DNA of 64,000 nt, from contig JAZAUS010000012.1 in assembly GCA_036342255.1 (NCBI GenBank), forward strand, positions 1 to 64,000, read 5' to 3'. Position numbers and translations under genes: made by a program. This document shows, one piece after another, positions 17,335-26,451 of the stretch. A model generated the notes under the pieces. The model had not been told where the DNA came from, did no database searches, and was given only the letters and a program-made list of their open reading frames with translations. The stretch's first letter is position 1. Every line of letters begins with the position of its first letter. This stretch comes from RUG11198 sp036342255 (GTDB lineage Bacteria; Bacillota_I; Bacilli_A; RF39; UBA660).

Positions 17335-18523
17335 AAATACTATAATAGGTATAGCCATATTTATAGTTCTAATATTAGTTATCATTGGAATTAAATTTCT
17401 AGGTAGTGAAGAAGGTTCAGTTTTAACAAGTAACCTAACAACAGTTTATGTTGCAACAGGTGGAGGAAAAGAAGATTTTTTAGCCGACAAAAAAGTACAA
17501 AAGATACTAGAGAAAAAATATAAAATAGATGCTGTATTTGATACTTGGAGCAATGGTAAAACTATAACTATGCCTCTTATAAGAGAAGCCATAGGCCTAG
17601 GTAATAGTAATATAGCTAGTAAAATGCAAGAAGGACAAAATTATACAATACTATCAGATGGAGTATCAAAATATGATGCCTTATTTACATCAGATCAAAG
17701 ATTTTATGATTACTATAAATTAGCCCCAAACAAAGAAAAAGATGAAGCAGATAGATATACCGTATTAGATGGAGGACTTACTTTAAATACTCCAATAGTA
17801 ATATACAGTTGGAAAGAAGTAGTAGATGTCTTAATTAAAGAAAATATCGTTACAGAAAAAGAAGGTATTTACTACATAACAGATATGAACAAACTAATAA
17901 ATTATATCTTAGAAGGCAAAAAATGGTCTGATATAGGCTTAAGTAATTTATATGGTAATGTAAACATAGCCTCAACCGATCCTGTATCATCATCTCCAGG
18001 AGCAACCTATTATGGATTATTACTATCCATCTTAAGTGGTGGCCAAGTAACAGATGATAATATAAATAATAATTTACCAAAATTAAAAGACTTTTATATT
18101 AAATCTGGTTATATGAATAATACACCAGCAGATTTATTCGAAAGATATTTAAAAACAGGAATGGGCGGAGAACCTATGATTGTAGATTATGAAAAAAGTA
18201 TGATTGATTTTGCTAATTCAAGTCCCGATGCCTTTAAACAAGTAAAAGACCAAATTAGAATACTTTATCCAACACCAACAATATGGAATTCTCATTGCTT
18301 CACAGTATTTACAGATAAAGGAAACAAACTATATAAAGCATTAGAAGATAAAGAAATAAGTCAAATAGCTTGGGAGAAATATGGTTTTAGAACAGGTGTT
18401 ACAGGTGGAACCTATGATGTATCTAGTATAGGATTAGGTGTACCACAAAATATAACTAGTACTGTTACCAGCTTAAAGATGGATACATATAATAAATTAA
18501 TAGATTATTTAAAAGGAAATTAA
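17324..18523 (+). CDS. Membrane-anchored extracellular solute-binding protein
   Basis: The 399-residue protein has an N-terminal membrane segment (about 7-26), without a lipobox, and a type 2 solute-binding-like body (VYVATGGGKEDFL, KYDALFTSDQRFYDYY, SSSPGATYYGLLLS, PTIWNSHCFTVF). It is paralogous to the solute-binding half of the first gene of the operon: the N-termini and the PGATYY/TGATTY regions correspond. The start overlaps the end of xpaC by 11 bases; ATG 17324 follows AAAGGAAGTGAT. No transport genes accompany it, so it may present a ligand to the VWA partner. Confidence 0.75.
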   Translation: MKNKNTIIGIAIFIVLILVIIGIKFLGSEEGSVLTSNLTTVYVATGGGKEDFLADKKVQKILEKKYKIDAVFDTWSNGKTITMPLIREAIGLGNSNIASKMQEGQNYTILSDGVSKYDALFTSDQRFYDYYKLAPNKEKDEADRYTVLDGGLTLNTPIVIYSWKEVVDVLIKENIVTEKEGIYYITDMNKLINYILEGKKWSDIGLSNLYGNVNIASTDPVSSSPGATYYGLLLSILSGGQVTDDNINNNLPKLKDFYIKSGYMNNTPADLFERYLKTGMGGEPMIVDYEKSMIDFANSSPDAFKQVKDQIRILYPTPTIWNSHCFTVFTDKGNKLYKALEDKEISQIAWEKYGFRTGVTGGTYDVSSIGLGVPQNITSTVTSLKMDTYNKLIDYLKGN

Positions 18524-18539
18524 TATAAGGAGGAAAAAT

Positions 18540-19697
18540 ATGAATAATTTAGAATTAAAAGTAGAAGAAAAAGTAGATGAAAAAGAAATAGAAAAGGTAG
18601 TTGTTGATAATAAAGAAGTATCTAATGAAGTGATAGAGAAATCACTTAATTATGATACTTTAAGTGATGCTGAAAAGAAAGCTATAGAAGAGTTTAATAA
18701 GAAATTAGATGTTAATGATGGTACACAAGTGTTACAATTTGGTAGTGCTGCTCAAGATAAAATATCTAAGTTTTCTGATAGTATCTTAGAAGATGTAAGA
18801 ACTAAAAATCTAGGAGATGTAGGAGATTTACTAGCTAGTTTAGTTAGTGAGATTAAAGCATTTGATAAAGATGTATCAGGAGACTCAAAAAAGGGAGTGT
18901 TAGGTAAATTATTTAATAATGCTAAAAAAGAAGTAGATCATATAATCGCTAGATATGGAAAAATAGAAAATAACATAGACACAATTGAAAAAGGACTTGA
19001 AAAAGATAAATTACAAATGCTTAAAGACATAAGTATCTTTGATACTATGTATGAGAAGAATTTAGAATATTTTAAAGAAATATCTTTATATATAATAGCA
19101 GGAGAAAAGAAACTAGATGAACTACGTAATGTTACATTACCTGAATTAAGAAAAAAAGCTGAAGAGTCTAAAGATGAATTAGATATTCAAAAAGTTAATG
19201 ATATGGAAAATGTCATTAATAGATTTGAAAAGAAAATATATGATTTAAAAACAACTAGAATAATATCTATTCAAATGGCTCCTCAAATAAGATTATTACA
19301 AAATAATGAAGCTGAGTTAGTAGAAAAGATTCAAAGCTCTATTACTAATACTATTCCATTATGGAAGAATCAAATGGTTTTAGCTTTAGGTATTAATAAT
19401 GCTAAACAAGCTTTAAAAGGACAACAAGAAGTATCTAAGCTTACAAATGAGATGCTTAAGAAGAATAGTGAAACTTTAAAACAAGGATCAATTCAAATCG
19501 CCGAAGAATCAGAAAAAGCTATTGTTGATGTAGAAACATTACAAAAAACTAATCAAGATTTAATTGAAACATTAGATAAAGTAATAGAAATACATAAAAA
19601 TGGTAGAATTAAGAGACAAGAAGCTGAAGAAAAGTTAGCAGATATTGAAAAAGAATTAAAAGATAAAATGTTAGAAATACATGTTGATGAAGAGTAG
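18540..19697 (+). CDS. TelA family toxic anion resistance protein
   Basis: The 385-residue protein is cytoplasmic and largely coiled-coil. It matches the TelA family (KlaA/YaaN/YceH): FGSAAQDKISKFSD near 68, GDLLASLVSEIK, the central LGKLFNNAKKEVDHIIARYGKIENNID, and IQMAPQIRLLQNNEAELVEKIQSS. TelA proteins are linked to tellurite and peptide-antibiotic tolerance and to envelope stress, with mechanism unsettled. Here it sits between an anchored solute-binding protein and an AAA+ ATPase, with a GGAGGA ribosome site. Its own symbol is withheld because orthology is not clear. Confidence 0.9.
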   Translation: MNNLELKVEEKVDEKEIEKVVVDNKEVSNEVIEKSLNYDTLSDAEKKAIEEFNKKLDVNDGTQVLQFGSAAQDKISKFSDSILEDVRTKNLGDVGDLLASLVSEIKAFDKDVSGDSKKGVLGKLFNNAKKEVDHIIARYGKIENNIDTIEKGLEKDKLQMLKDISIFDTMYEKNLEYFKEISLYIIAGEKKLDELRNVTLPELRKKAEESKDELDIQKVNDMENVINRFEKKIYDLKTTRIISIQMAPQIRLLQNNEAELVEKIQSSITNTIPLWKNQMVLALGINNAKQALKGQQEVSKLTNEMLKKNSETLKQGSIQIAEESEKAIVDVETLQKTNQDLIETLDKVIEIHKNGRIKRQEAEEKLADIEKELKDKMLEIHVDEE

Positions 19698-19705
19698 TGA
19701 TAATA

Positions 19706-21292
19706 ATGAATGAACATGATTTGATAAAGGATGTTTATAAAGATTTTTTTGGAGTAGAATCTATTGATGTTAATAAAGAATCATCTACTGAAGAACAAAA
19801 ACAGGTAGATATGAAAAATATATTTGATGATATTAATAGTTTATATATAACAGAAGAATCAAAAGAATTATTAAAAAAAATAATTGAATATATGCGTAAA
19901 TATAATGAGAAGATAGAGGAAAATTATGTTAATTTTTCTCTTGTCTTGAAAATTAATAATGAGAAGACAAGAGAGTTAATTAATGATTTATTATATAATG
20001 CTTCTATTAATTATAACTATATAGATAATAAAGATAAATTATCACTTTCTTTATATAAAATTAAAGAAAAATATGATTTATTTAAACCTAGTTTCTTAAG
20101 ATTATATGATATTAAAGGTTTAAGTTTAGAAAGTGATACAGATAATAAAAAGTTTATTTATGATATAGAAGATTATTTAAAAAATGATAAAAAGAAAGTA
20201 GTTATAATTGAGGGCTCTAGTGATGAAGTAGATACTTTCTTTTTAGGACGTGAAGACTTTAAGAATAAGTATTTTAATTATGTTATATATGGAATTAATC
20301 CAGACATCCAAGATATATATAATTATGTATTAGATAAAACAAAGATAGATGATAAATTACAAGTAGAATTATTAGATTATATAAGTAAAACTTATGATAC
20401 AGATTGTGATTATGTAGAATATCAAGATACCTTAATTAAGTATATTTCTTTTAATAAAGAATTACCTAAGTTAGAAACTAACAAAACTATTGAAGAGATA
20501 TTTAAAGAACTTGAAGAATTAGTAGGTCTTAAGAAAGTTAAAAAAGTACTATATGAACTAGTTGATGTCATGAAATTAAAAGAAAAAGCTGGGGATGATT
20601 TGAAGATTAAAGACATTAACCTTCACATGGTTTTCTTAGGCAATCCTGGTACTGGTAAAACTACTATTGCTAGAATTATAGCAGGTATATTATATGAATT
20701 AGGATATGTTAAAGAGAATAAATTAATAGAAGTATCTGTTAAAGATTTAGTAGCTGAGTATGTTGGACAGACAGCTCCTAAGACTATGTCTGTAATAGAA
20801 AAAGCTATGAATGGAGTATTATTTATAGATGAAGCTTATACTCTAGCCGTAGGCCATGACAATACCTATAATGCTGAAGCTATAGCAACTCTTATACAAG
20901 CCATGGAAAATTATAGAGATAAACTAGTAGTAATATTTGCTGGATACACTAAAGAGATGCAAGACTTTTTAAATTCAAACTCAGGTATAGTATCAAGAAT
21001 TGGCTATACATTGGAGTTTGATGACTATACAACTGATGAATTAGTAGAAATATTTATGGGTATGGTTAAGAAAAATGGCTTTGAAATAGAAGATAAAGCC
21101 ATAGATTATTTAAGAGAAATAATCGATGATAATAGAAATGTTAAGAATTTTGGTAATGCTAGATTTGTTAGAAACATATATGAAAAAACAGTAGTAAAAC
21201 ATGCTTCCCGTGTTAAAGATAAAAAGCAAAAGAAAATTCTTAAGACTATTACTAAAGAAGATATTAATATAGAAAATTTAAAATTAGATTAA
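19706..21292 (+). CDS. CbxX/CfqX-type AAA+ ATPase
   Basis: The 528-residue protein has an unrecognised helical N-terminal half (about 1-255) and one AAA+ module of the CbxX/SpoVK type. It contains Walker A GNPGTGKTT near 312, Walker B VLFIDEA near 371, a sensor region VIFAGYTKEMQDFL and an arginine-finger region SRIGYTLEF near 431. It would use ATP as a ring to remodel a protein partner; the neighbouring TelA and VWA proteins are candidates. The gene follows telA within 10 bases, with ATG 19706 preferred to GTG 19697 that overlaps the stop. Confidence 0.85.
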   Translation: MNEHDLIKDVYKDFFGVESIDVNKESSTEEQKQVDMKNIFDDINSLYITEESKELLKKIIEYMRKYNEKIEENYVNFSLVLKINNEKTRELINDLLYNASINYNYIDNKDKLSLSLYKIKEKYDLFKPSFLRLYDIKGLSLESDTDNKKFIYDIEDYLKNDKKKVVIIEGSSDEVDTFFLGREDFKNKYFNYVIYGINPDIQDIYNYVLDKTKIDDKLQVELLDYISKTYDTDCDYVEYQDTLIKYISFNKELPKLETNKTIEEIFKELEELVGLKKVKKVLYELVDVMKLKEKAGDDLKIKDINLHMVFLGNPGTGKTTIARIIAGILYELGYVKENKLIEVSVKDLVAEYVGQTAPKTMSVIEKAMNGVLFIDEAYTLAVGHDNTYNAEAIATLIQAMENYRDKLVVIFAGYTKEMQDFLNSNSGIVSRIGYTLEFDDYTTDELVEIFMGMVKKNGFEIEDKAIDYLREIIDDNRNVKNFGNARFVRNIYEKTVVKHASRVKDKKQKKILKTITKEDINIENLKLD

Positions 21293-21294
21293 TT

Positions 21295-21325
21295 AGATAG
21301 AATTTATTTCTATCTTTTTATTTTT
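21295..21325 (+). terminator. Terminator of the TelA-AAA operon
   Basis: An 8-bp stem (AGATAGAA / TTCTATCT, 21295-21302 with 21308-21315) is followed by a T-rich tract. Confidence 0.75.
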
Positions 21326-21334
21326 ATGAATATA

Positions 21335-21343
21335 TGTTATAAT
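21335..21343 (+). promoter_or_regulatory. Extended -10 promoter element
   Basis: TGTTATAAT precedes the two paralogous unknown genes at 21372 and 21920. The -35 is poor. Confidence 0.5.
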
Positions 21344-21371
21344 GAATACATGATAGAATGGAGTGGATATA

Positions 21372-21899
21372 ATGAATAATGAAATAGAAAAAAATATTCA
21401 TAATGAATATGATTATTCTAATATTATACCAGCAGCAGAATATATAGGAGTATTAATTCAATACTGTGAAAATGCTTATAACAGTTTTATAGAATTAACA
21501 AAAAAGGATGAAGAAAAGAATGAAAAATTAAAACTCGAATATCAAGTATATGAATACAGAAAATCTTATTCTTCATGCTTTAGAATAACCATTATAGATA
21601 AAAGATTTAGACATACGGATTTAAATAATTATAAAGTATATGTAGACGCTGTTAACAATGGCCAAATTAATAATCTGGATAGTCTTAAGATAGAACTGAA
21701 TACTAGTTTTAAAAGAGGAAAATATAGAGAGGAAAAAGAACATGATAACACTCATGAAATAATATTTAAACCATATAATATCAAATATATAAGAAAATCA
21801 AATTATTTAGATACAGGTTCATCAAATATAGAAAATGAAATAAATAACTTATTAAAAAAATTTCCTTATGTAAATACTATTTTTTGCACCAAGAAGTAA
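21372..21899 (+). CDS. Unknown protein, soluble paralogue of the next gene
   Basis: A 175-residue protein without membrane segments. Its helical N-terminus (IIPAAEYIGVLIQYCENAYNSF) is followed by a strand-rich domain (EYQVYEYRKSYSSCFRITIIDK, then DSLKIELNTSFKR, HEIIFKPYNIKYIR). The order and spacing match the first 190 residues of the next gene, so the two are likely an old tandem duplication. ATG 21372 is taken after TGGAGTGGAT. Function is unknown. It sits just after the TelA-AAA operon but behind its own promoter. Confidence 0.65.
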   Translation: MNNEIEKNIHNEYDYSNIIPAAEYIGVLIQYCENAYNSFIELTKKDEEKNEKLKLEYQVYEYRKSYSSCFRITIIDKRFRHTDLNNYKVYVDAVNNGQINNLDSLKIELNTSFKRGKYREEKEHDNTHEIIFKPYNIKYIRKSNYLDTGSSNIENEINNLLKKFPYVNTIFCTKK

Positions 21900-21919
21900 A
21901 AAAGATAGGAGAGTAAGAA

Positions 21920-22834
21920 ATGTATAATCAAAATATAGATATAAGCAATAAAATAATATCATACAATGATTTATATGAAATATTTTCAGCTATGAATGAT
22001 GAATTAATAAAATACCAAAAAATAAATAAAAATGAAGAATTAAAAAATAAAGTATTAGACTATAGATATCAAACTTGGACATTTAAAAATAATTCGAGCA
22101 ACTTAAAATTTGAAGTAACTTTTTATGATAATACAACTATTAATTTTGAAGACTATAATAATTTTTCTACAGTATTTCATAATAGATTAAATGAGATAAA
22201 AAAAATATGGGTTTTTTATCATTTGAATTATAGCACTAAAGCTGAAAATGAAGAAACAAAAACTTATAGGAACAATATTTCAATGTTTATTTATGAAAAT
22301 AGAATAAAACTAGAAATTTCTTTAGATGATAATGATGATAAAGCAAATCATATATATGAAATGATAAAAACAAAAATATACAACTCCCCTGAAAGATATG
22401 ACGAAATAGTAAGAAATAAGAGTTCTATAGTATTTAAAATTGGTGTTGCTATAGCTTTTATTCCTTCACTAATTATTTGTACTTTATTATTATTTGTACC
22501 TACTATAAGGCAAGTATTTGCCAGTAGCTATGTACTATTTCCAATAGCATGTATGCTAATCACTTTTATGCTTAGCTCTACAGCATCCGCATGGAGATTA
22601 GATGATTTATATAAAAATATCTCTCCAAAGAAAAAATATGCTGGATATCAAAAAGGGTACAAAGATGATATAGAAGAATATGAGAATTCATGCGAAATAT
22701 TAATTGGAAATAATATAGATAATATGGATAATAGAAGATTAATAAAAAACTATTATGAAAAATATACCAAATATATTCCGTATGAATTAGGAGTAATGGC
22801 TCTATTATCCATAATAGTTATCTTTTTAAAATAA
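21920..22834 (+). CDS. Unknown membrane protein, paralogue of the preceding gene
   Basis: The 304-residue protein begins with a cytoplasmic-looking domain resembling the preceding protein (LKNKVLDYRYQTWTF, LKFEVTFYDNTTINFEDYNNF, then a strand-rich stretch). Two hydrophobic segments follow (about 160-205), a charged loop, and a final membrane segment (about 288-304). It lies 20 bases after its paralogue with GATAGGAG. The pair could be a soluble and a membrane form of the same sensor module; this is inference. No family is recognised. Confidence 0.65.
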   Translation: MYNQNIDISNKIISYNDLYEIFSAMNDELIKYQKINKNEELKNKVLDYRYQTWTFKNNSSNLKFEVTFYDNTTINFEDYNNFSTVFHNRLNEIKKIWVFYHLNYSTKAENEETKTYRNNISMFIYENRIKLEISLDDNDDKANHIYEMIKTKIYNSPERYDEIVRNKSSIVFKIGVAIAFIPSLIICTLLLFVPTIRQVFASSYVLFPIACMLITFMLSSTASAWRLDDLYKNISPKKKYAGYQKGYKDDIEEYENSCEILIGNNIDNMDNRRLIKNYYEKYTKYIPYELGVMALLSIIVIFLK

Positions 22835-22885
22835 TTGTATCATTTAATGAAATAACCTAAATGAAACCATATTATTATTCTTAAA

Positions 22886-22910
22886 ATCTACCTATCTGGT
22901 AGATCTTTTT
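22886..22910 (+). terminator. Terminator
   Basis: A 7-bp stem (ATCTACC / GGTAGAT, 22886-22892 with 22898-22904) is followed by C and five T residues, between the paralogue pair and the PFOR gene. Confidence 0.7.
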
Positions 22911-22941
22911 AAATAAAAAAATGTAATAATTATTAAAATAA

Positions 22942-22950
22942 TGATATAAT
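22942..22950 (+). promoter_or_regulatory. Extended -10 element of the PFOR gene
   Basis: TGATATAAT is the extended -10 box, 19 bases before the start-site region of the gene at 22970. The -35 is weak. Confidence 0.55.
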
Positions 22951-22969
22951 ATAATCAGAGGTGATTCAA

Positions 22970-25900
22970 GTGAATGAGTATAAAACAATGGATGCTAATG
23001 AGGCTGTTGCTAGTGTAGCTTATAAATTTAGTGAGGTATGTGGAATATATCCTATAACACCGGCATCTCCTATGGCAGAGCATGTCGATGCTATGGCATC
23101 TCGTGGAGAATTAAACTATTTTGGAAATAAAGTTAAAGTAATTGAGATGCAATCAGAAGCTGGAGCTGTTGCTATGGTACATGGCTCCCTACAAAGTGGA
23201 GTCTTATCAACGACATTTACTGCTAGTCAAGGCCTATTATTAATGATACCAACTTTATATAAAATGGCAGGAGAAATGTTACCTGGAGTAATACATGTAG
23301 CTGCTAGAAGCTTATCAACACACGCGCTAAGCATATTTGGTGATCATCAAGATGTATATGCTGTTAGTGGAACTGGTGCTTGTATGTTGGCTTCTTCTAG
23401 TCCAGAAGAAGCATATCATATGGCTGCTATAGCACACTTATCTAGTATTAAATCAAGTATACCATTTATTAATTTCTTTGATGGTTTTAGGACTAGTCAT
23501 GAAATAGATAAGATTAAATTAATGGATTTAGATAAAATAAAAAAATTAATAGATGAAAAAGCCCTAGATAATTTTAGAGCAAGAGCTATGTCCAATACTA
23601 CCCCTAATACAAGAGGAACAGCTCAAAATGATGATGTATATTTTCAAAATACAGAAGCTAGAAATAAAGATTATATGAATGTAACTAAAATCATTGAGAA
23701 TTATATGACTGATATAAATAAAATAACTGGGTCCAACATAAAACCTTTTAATTATTATGGTTCTAAATCAGCTAAATATGTAATAATCGCTATGGGTAGT
23801 GTATGTAATACTATTAGAGAAACAATAGATTATTTAAATAAAGATAATAATGTATATGGACTTGTTGAAGTACATTTATTTAGACCATTTAATAATAAAC
23901 TATTACAAGATATAATACCTAAGTCTGTAGAAGTAATATCAGTATTAGATAGATCAAAAGATTTTACAGCTGATTCTGAAAAATTATATTTAGATGTTGT
24001 AAACGCTACTAAAGATACTAATATAGAAATATTAGGAGGAAGATATGGATTATCATCTAAAAATACTAATCCAGCCCAAATAAAGGCTGTATATGATAAT
24101 ATGATTAATAATAAAAAGAATCATTTTACTATAGGTATTATAGATGATGTTACCAATTTAAGTCTAGATATAGATAACGAATTTAAACTACCTACAATAG
24201 GAGAAGAATTCTTAATATATGGCTATGGATCTGATGGTATGGTATCTACTAGTAAAGACCTAATTAAAATTATAGGTGATCATACCAATAAATATGTCCA
24301 AGGATATTTCCAATATGATTCTAAGAAAAGTGGAGGAGTTACTAGAAGTCATATTAGAATTAATAATAAGAAGATATATAGTAGCTATTATGTAGAAAAT
24401 CCAAGATTAGTAGTAGTAAGTAAAGATAATTATATATATAAGTATGATATCTTAGATAATATACAAGATAATGGTGTACTACTTCTAAATACTAATCTAA
24501 CAAATGAACAATTATCCAAATCTTTACCAAACAAAATAAAATATTTAATGGCTAAGAAGAATATTAAAGTATATATAATTGATGCTTATAAACTAGTAAA
24601 TGAATTAGGACTTAAAAATAAGATAAGTACCTGTATGGAAATATGTATCTTCAAACTATTAAATGTAATTGATATAAATAAAGTAAAAAATATAATGAAA
24701 GAATCAAATAAAAAAAGATTTATCAATAAAGGTAAAGAAATAATAGAAGTTAATAATAAAGTAGTAGATAATAGTATTGATAAATTAAGAAAATTTAATA
24801 TAGATAAAGATTGGATTAATTTAAATTATGATGAAAAGAAAGATGAAACTATATATCAGACCATTGGTAATCTTAAAGGAGATACATTACCTGTTAGTGC
24901 TTTTATAGATAAGAAAAATGGTATATATGATGGTGGTACTACCAAATATGAAAAAAGAGGAATAGCTGAAATGGTTCCTTGTTGGAACAAGGAGAATTGT
25001 ATACAGTGCAATCAATGTTCATTTGTATGTCCTCATGCTGTTGTAAGACCATTTTTACTTGATAAAGATAATAATAAAGTTGATAGTATCCCATCTATTA
25101 TGCCAAAAGACTATAATTATACAATCGGAGTATCTTATGAAGATTGTACAGGATGTGGCTTATGTGCTAATACATGTCCTGGTAAATTAGGTAAGAAAGC
25201 TCTTGAGATGAAACCATATGATAAAGAAAGATTTAAGGAAGATAATTTCTTATATTTACTTGAGCATAATAAGAATAAAGATTATAAAGCTCCTATCTTA
25301 AATGTAAAGAATGAAAGTTTTATCGAACCTAAGTTTGAATTTAGTGGTAGCTGTGCCGGATGTGGAGAGACAGCTTATCTTAAGAATTTAACACAAGTAT
25401 TTAATGATAATCTAGTTATTGCTAATGCTACAGGATGTTCATCTATATATGGAGCATCTATTCCATCAACACCATATAGTATTCCATGGGCTAATAGTTT
25501 ATTTGAAGATAATGCTGAATTTGGTTTAGGAATATTAACAGGTATTAATCTAAAAAGAGAAAAAATAAAAACCTATATGGAGAATAACATATCAAAAGAT
25601 AAAGAATTATTCACTAAATGGCTTAATAATATAGATAACCATGATATTTGTTTAGAAGTATCTAAACAAATAAACTATAATAAACATAAATATTTATATG
25701 ATTTAAAAGATTATATTGTACCTAAGAGTATGTGGATAGTAGGTGGAGATGGATTTGCATATGATATAGGTTATGGAGGTATTGATCATATCTTATCGAG
25801 AAATGAAAATATAAATATACTGGTACTTGATACAGAAGTATATTCTAATACAGGTGGTCAATCATCTAAATCATCTAACCTAGGATCAATAGCTTCCTTC

Positions 25901-26362
25901 ACATCTAGTGGTAAGAGTAATTATAAAAAAGACTTAGCAAGGATTGCTATGTGCTATCCACATGTATATGTAGCTTGTGTTAATATTGGTTACGATAAAG
26001 AACAATATCTTAAAGTATTAAAAGAAGCAAGTCTACATAATGGACCATCTATTGTAATTGCATATTGTCCATGTATAGAACATGGTATTAAAACTGGCAT
26101 GGAACATAGTTTAGATAATGCAAGACTAGCTGGAGTTTGTGGATATGCTTTAACATTTAGATATAATCCAGATGATAATAAATTTATTATGGATAGTAAA
26201 AATATAGATTTTTCAAAATATCATGACTTTCTAATGACCGAAAATAGATATGCTAATCTATTTAGAGTAAATAAAGAAAATGCTGATAAGATACTTGAAA
26301 ATCAAAGAGAATGGGCTATTAAAAGATATGATTATTATAAAAAATTAGAAGATAACAAATAA
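22970..26362 (+). CDS. nifJ: Pyruvate:ferredoxin (flavodoxin) oxidoreductase
   Basis: This single-chain PFOR of about 1,130 residues oxidises pyruvate with CoA to acetyl-CoA and CO2, passing electrons to ferredoxin or flavodoxin. It shows the N-terminal pyrimidine-binding domain (YPITPASPMAEH), two 4Fe-4S motifs at about 680-735 (CIQCNQCSFVCP and CTGCGLCANTCP), the cluster cysteines in CAGCGE and ATGCSS, and the thiamine-diphosphate motif GDGFAYDIGYGG near 925 with YSNTGGQ. GTG 22970 after AGAGGTGAT is the likely start. It marks a strictly fermentative, oxygen-sensitive metabolism. Confidence 0.96.
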   Translation: MNEYKTMDANEAVASVAYKFSEVCGIYPITPASPMAEHVDAMASRGELNYFGNKVKVIEMQSEAGAVAMVHGSLQSGVLSTTFTASQGLLLMIPTLYKMAGEMLPGVIHVAARSLSTHALSIFGDHQDVYAVSGTGACMLASSSPEEAYHMAAIAHLSSIKSSIPFINFFDGFRTSHEIDKIKLMDLDKIKKLIDEKALDNFRARAMSNTTPNTRGTAQNDDVYFQNTEARNKDYMNVTKIIENYMTDINKITGSNIKPFNYYGSKSAKYVIIAMGSVCNTIRETIDYLNKDNNVYGLVEVHLFRPFNNKLLQDIIPKSVEVISVLDRSKDFTADSEKLYLDVVNATKDTNIEILGGRYGLSSKNTNPAQIKAVYDNMINNKKNHFTIGIIDDVTNLSLDIDNEFKLPTIGEEFLIYGYGSDGMVSTSKDLIKIIGDHTNKYVQGYFQYDSKKSGGVTRSHIRINNKKIYSSYYVENPRLVVVSKDNYIYKYDILDNIQDNGVLLLNTNLTNEQLSKSLPNKIKYLMAKKNIKVYIIDAYKLVNELGLKNKISTCMEICIFKLLNVIDINKVKNIMKESNKKRFINKGKEIIEVNNKVVDNSIDKLRKFNIDKDWINLNYDEKKDETIYQTIGNLKGDTLPVSAFIDKKNGIYDGGTTKYEKRGIAEMVPCWNKENCIQCNQCSFVCPHAVVRPFLLDKDNNKVDSIPSIMPKDYNYTIGVSYEDCTGCGLCANTCPGKLGKKALEMKPYDKERFKEDNFLYLLEHNKNKDYKAPILNVKNESFIEPKFEFSGSCAGCGETAYLKNLTQVFNDNLVIANATGCSSIYGASIPSTPYSIPWANSLFEDNAEFGLGILTGINLKREKIKTYMENNISKDKELFTKWLNNIDNHDICLEVSKQINYNKHKYLYDLKDYIVPKSMWIVGGDGFAYDIGYGGIDHILSRNENINILVLDTEVYSNTGGQSSKSSNLGSIASFTSSGKSNYKKDLARIAMCYPHVYVACVNIGYDKEQYLKVLKEASLHNGPSIVIAYCPCIEHGIKTGMEHSLDNARLAGVCGYALTFRYNPDDNKFIMDSKNIDFSKYHDFLMTENRYANLFRVNKENADKILENQREWAIKRYDYYKKLEDNK

Positions 26363-26407
26363 TTACTAATATAATTATAAAAAAAAACTATTATTATAGA
26401 AAAAAAG

Positions 26408-26416
26408 TGCTATAAT
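26408..26416 (+). promoter_or_regulatory. Extended -10 element of galU
   Basis: TGCTATAAT lies 36 bases before the galU start. No clear -35. Confidence 0.5.
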
Positions 26417-26451
26417 ATGTGTCAATTTCTAAGAAAGGAAGGAAAATTATT

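Noticed and set aside
15096..18523. An ABC uptake system for the two solute-binding proteins
   Set aside because: No permease or ABC ATPase gene lies in the operon or next to it, and neither protein has a lipobox.
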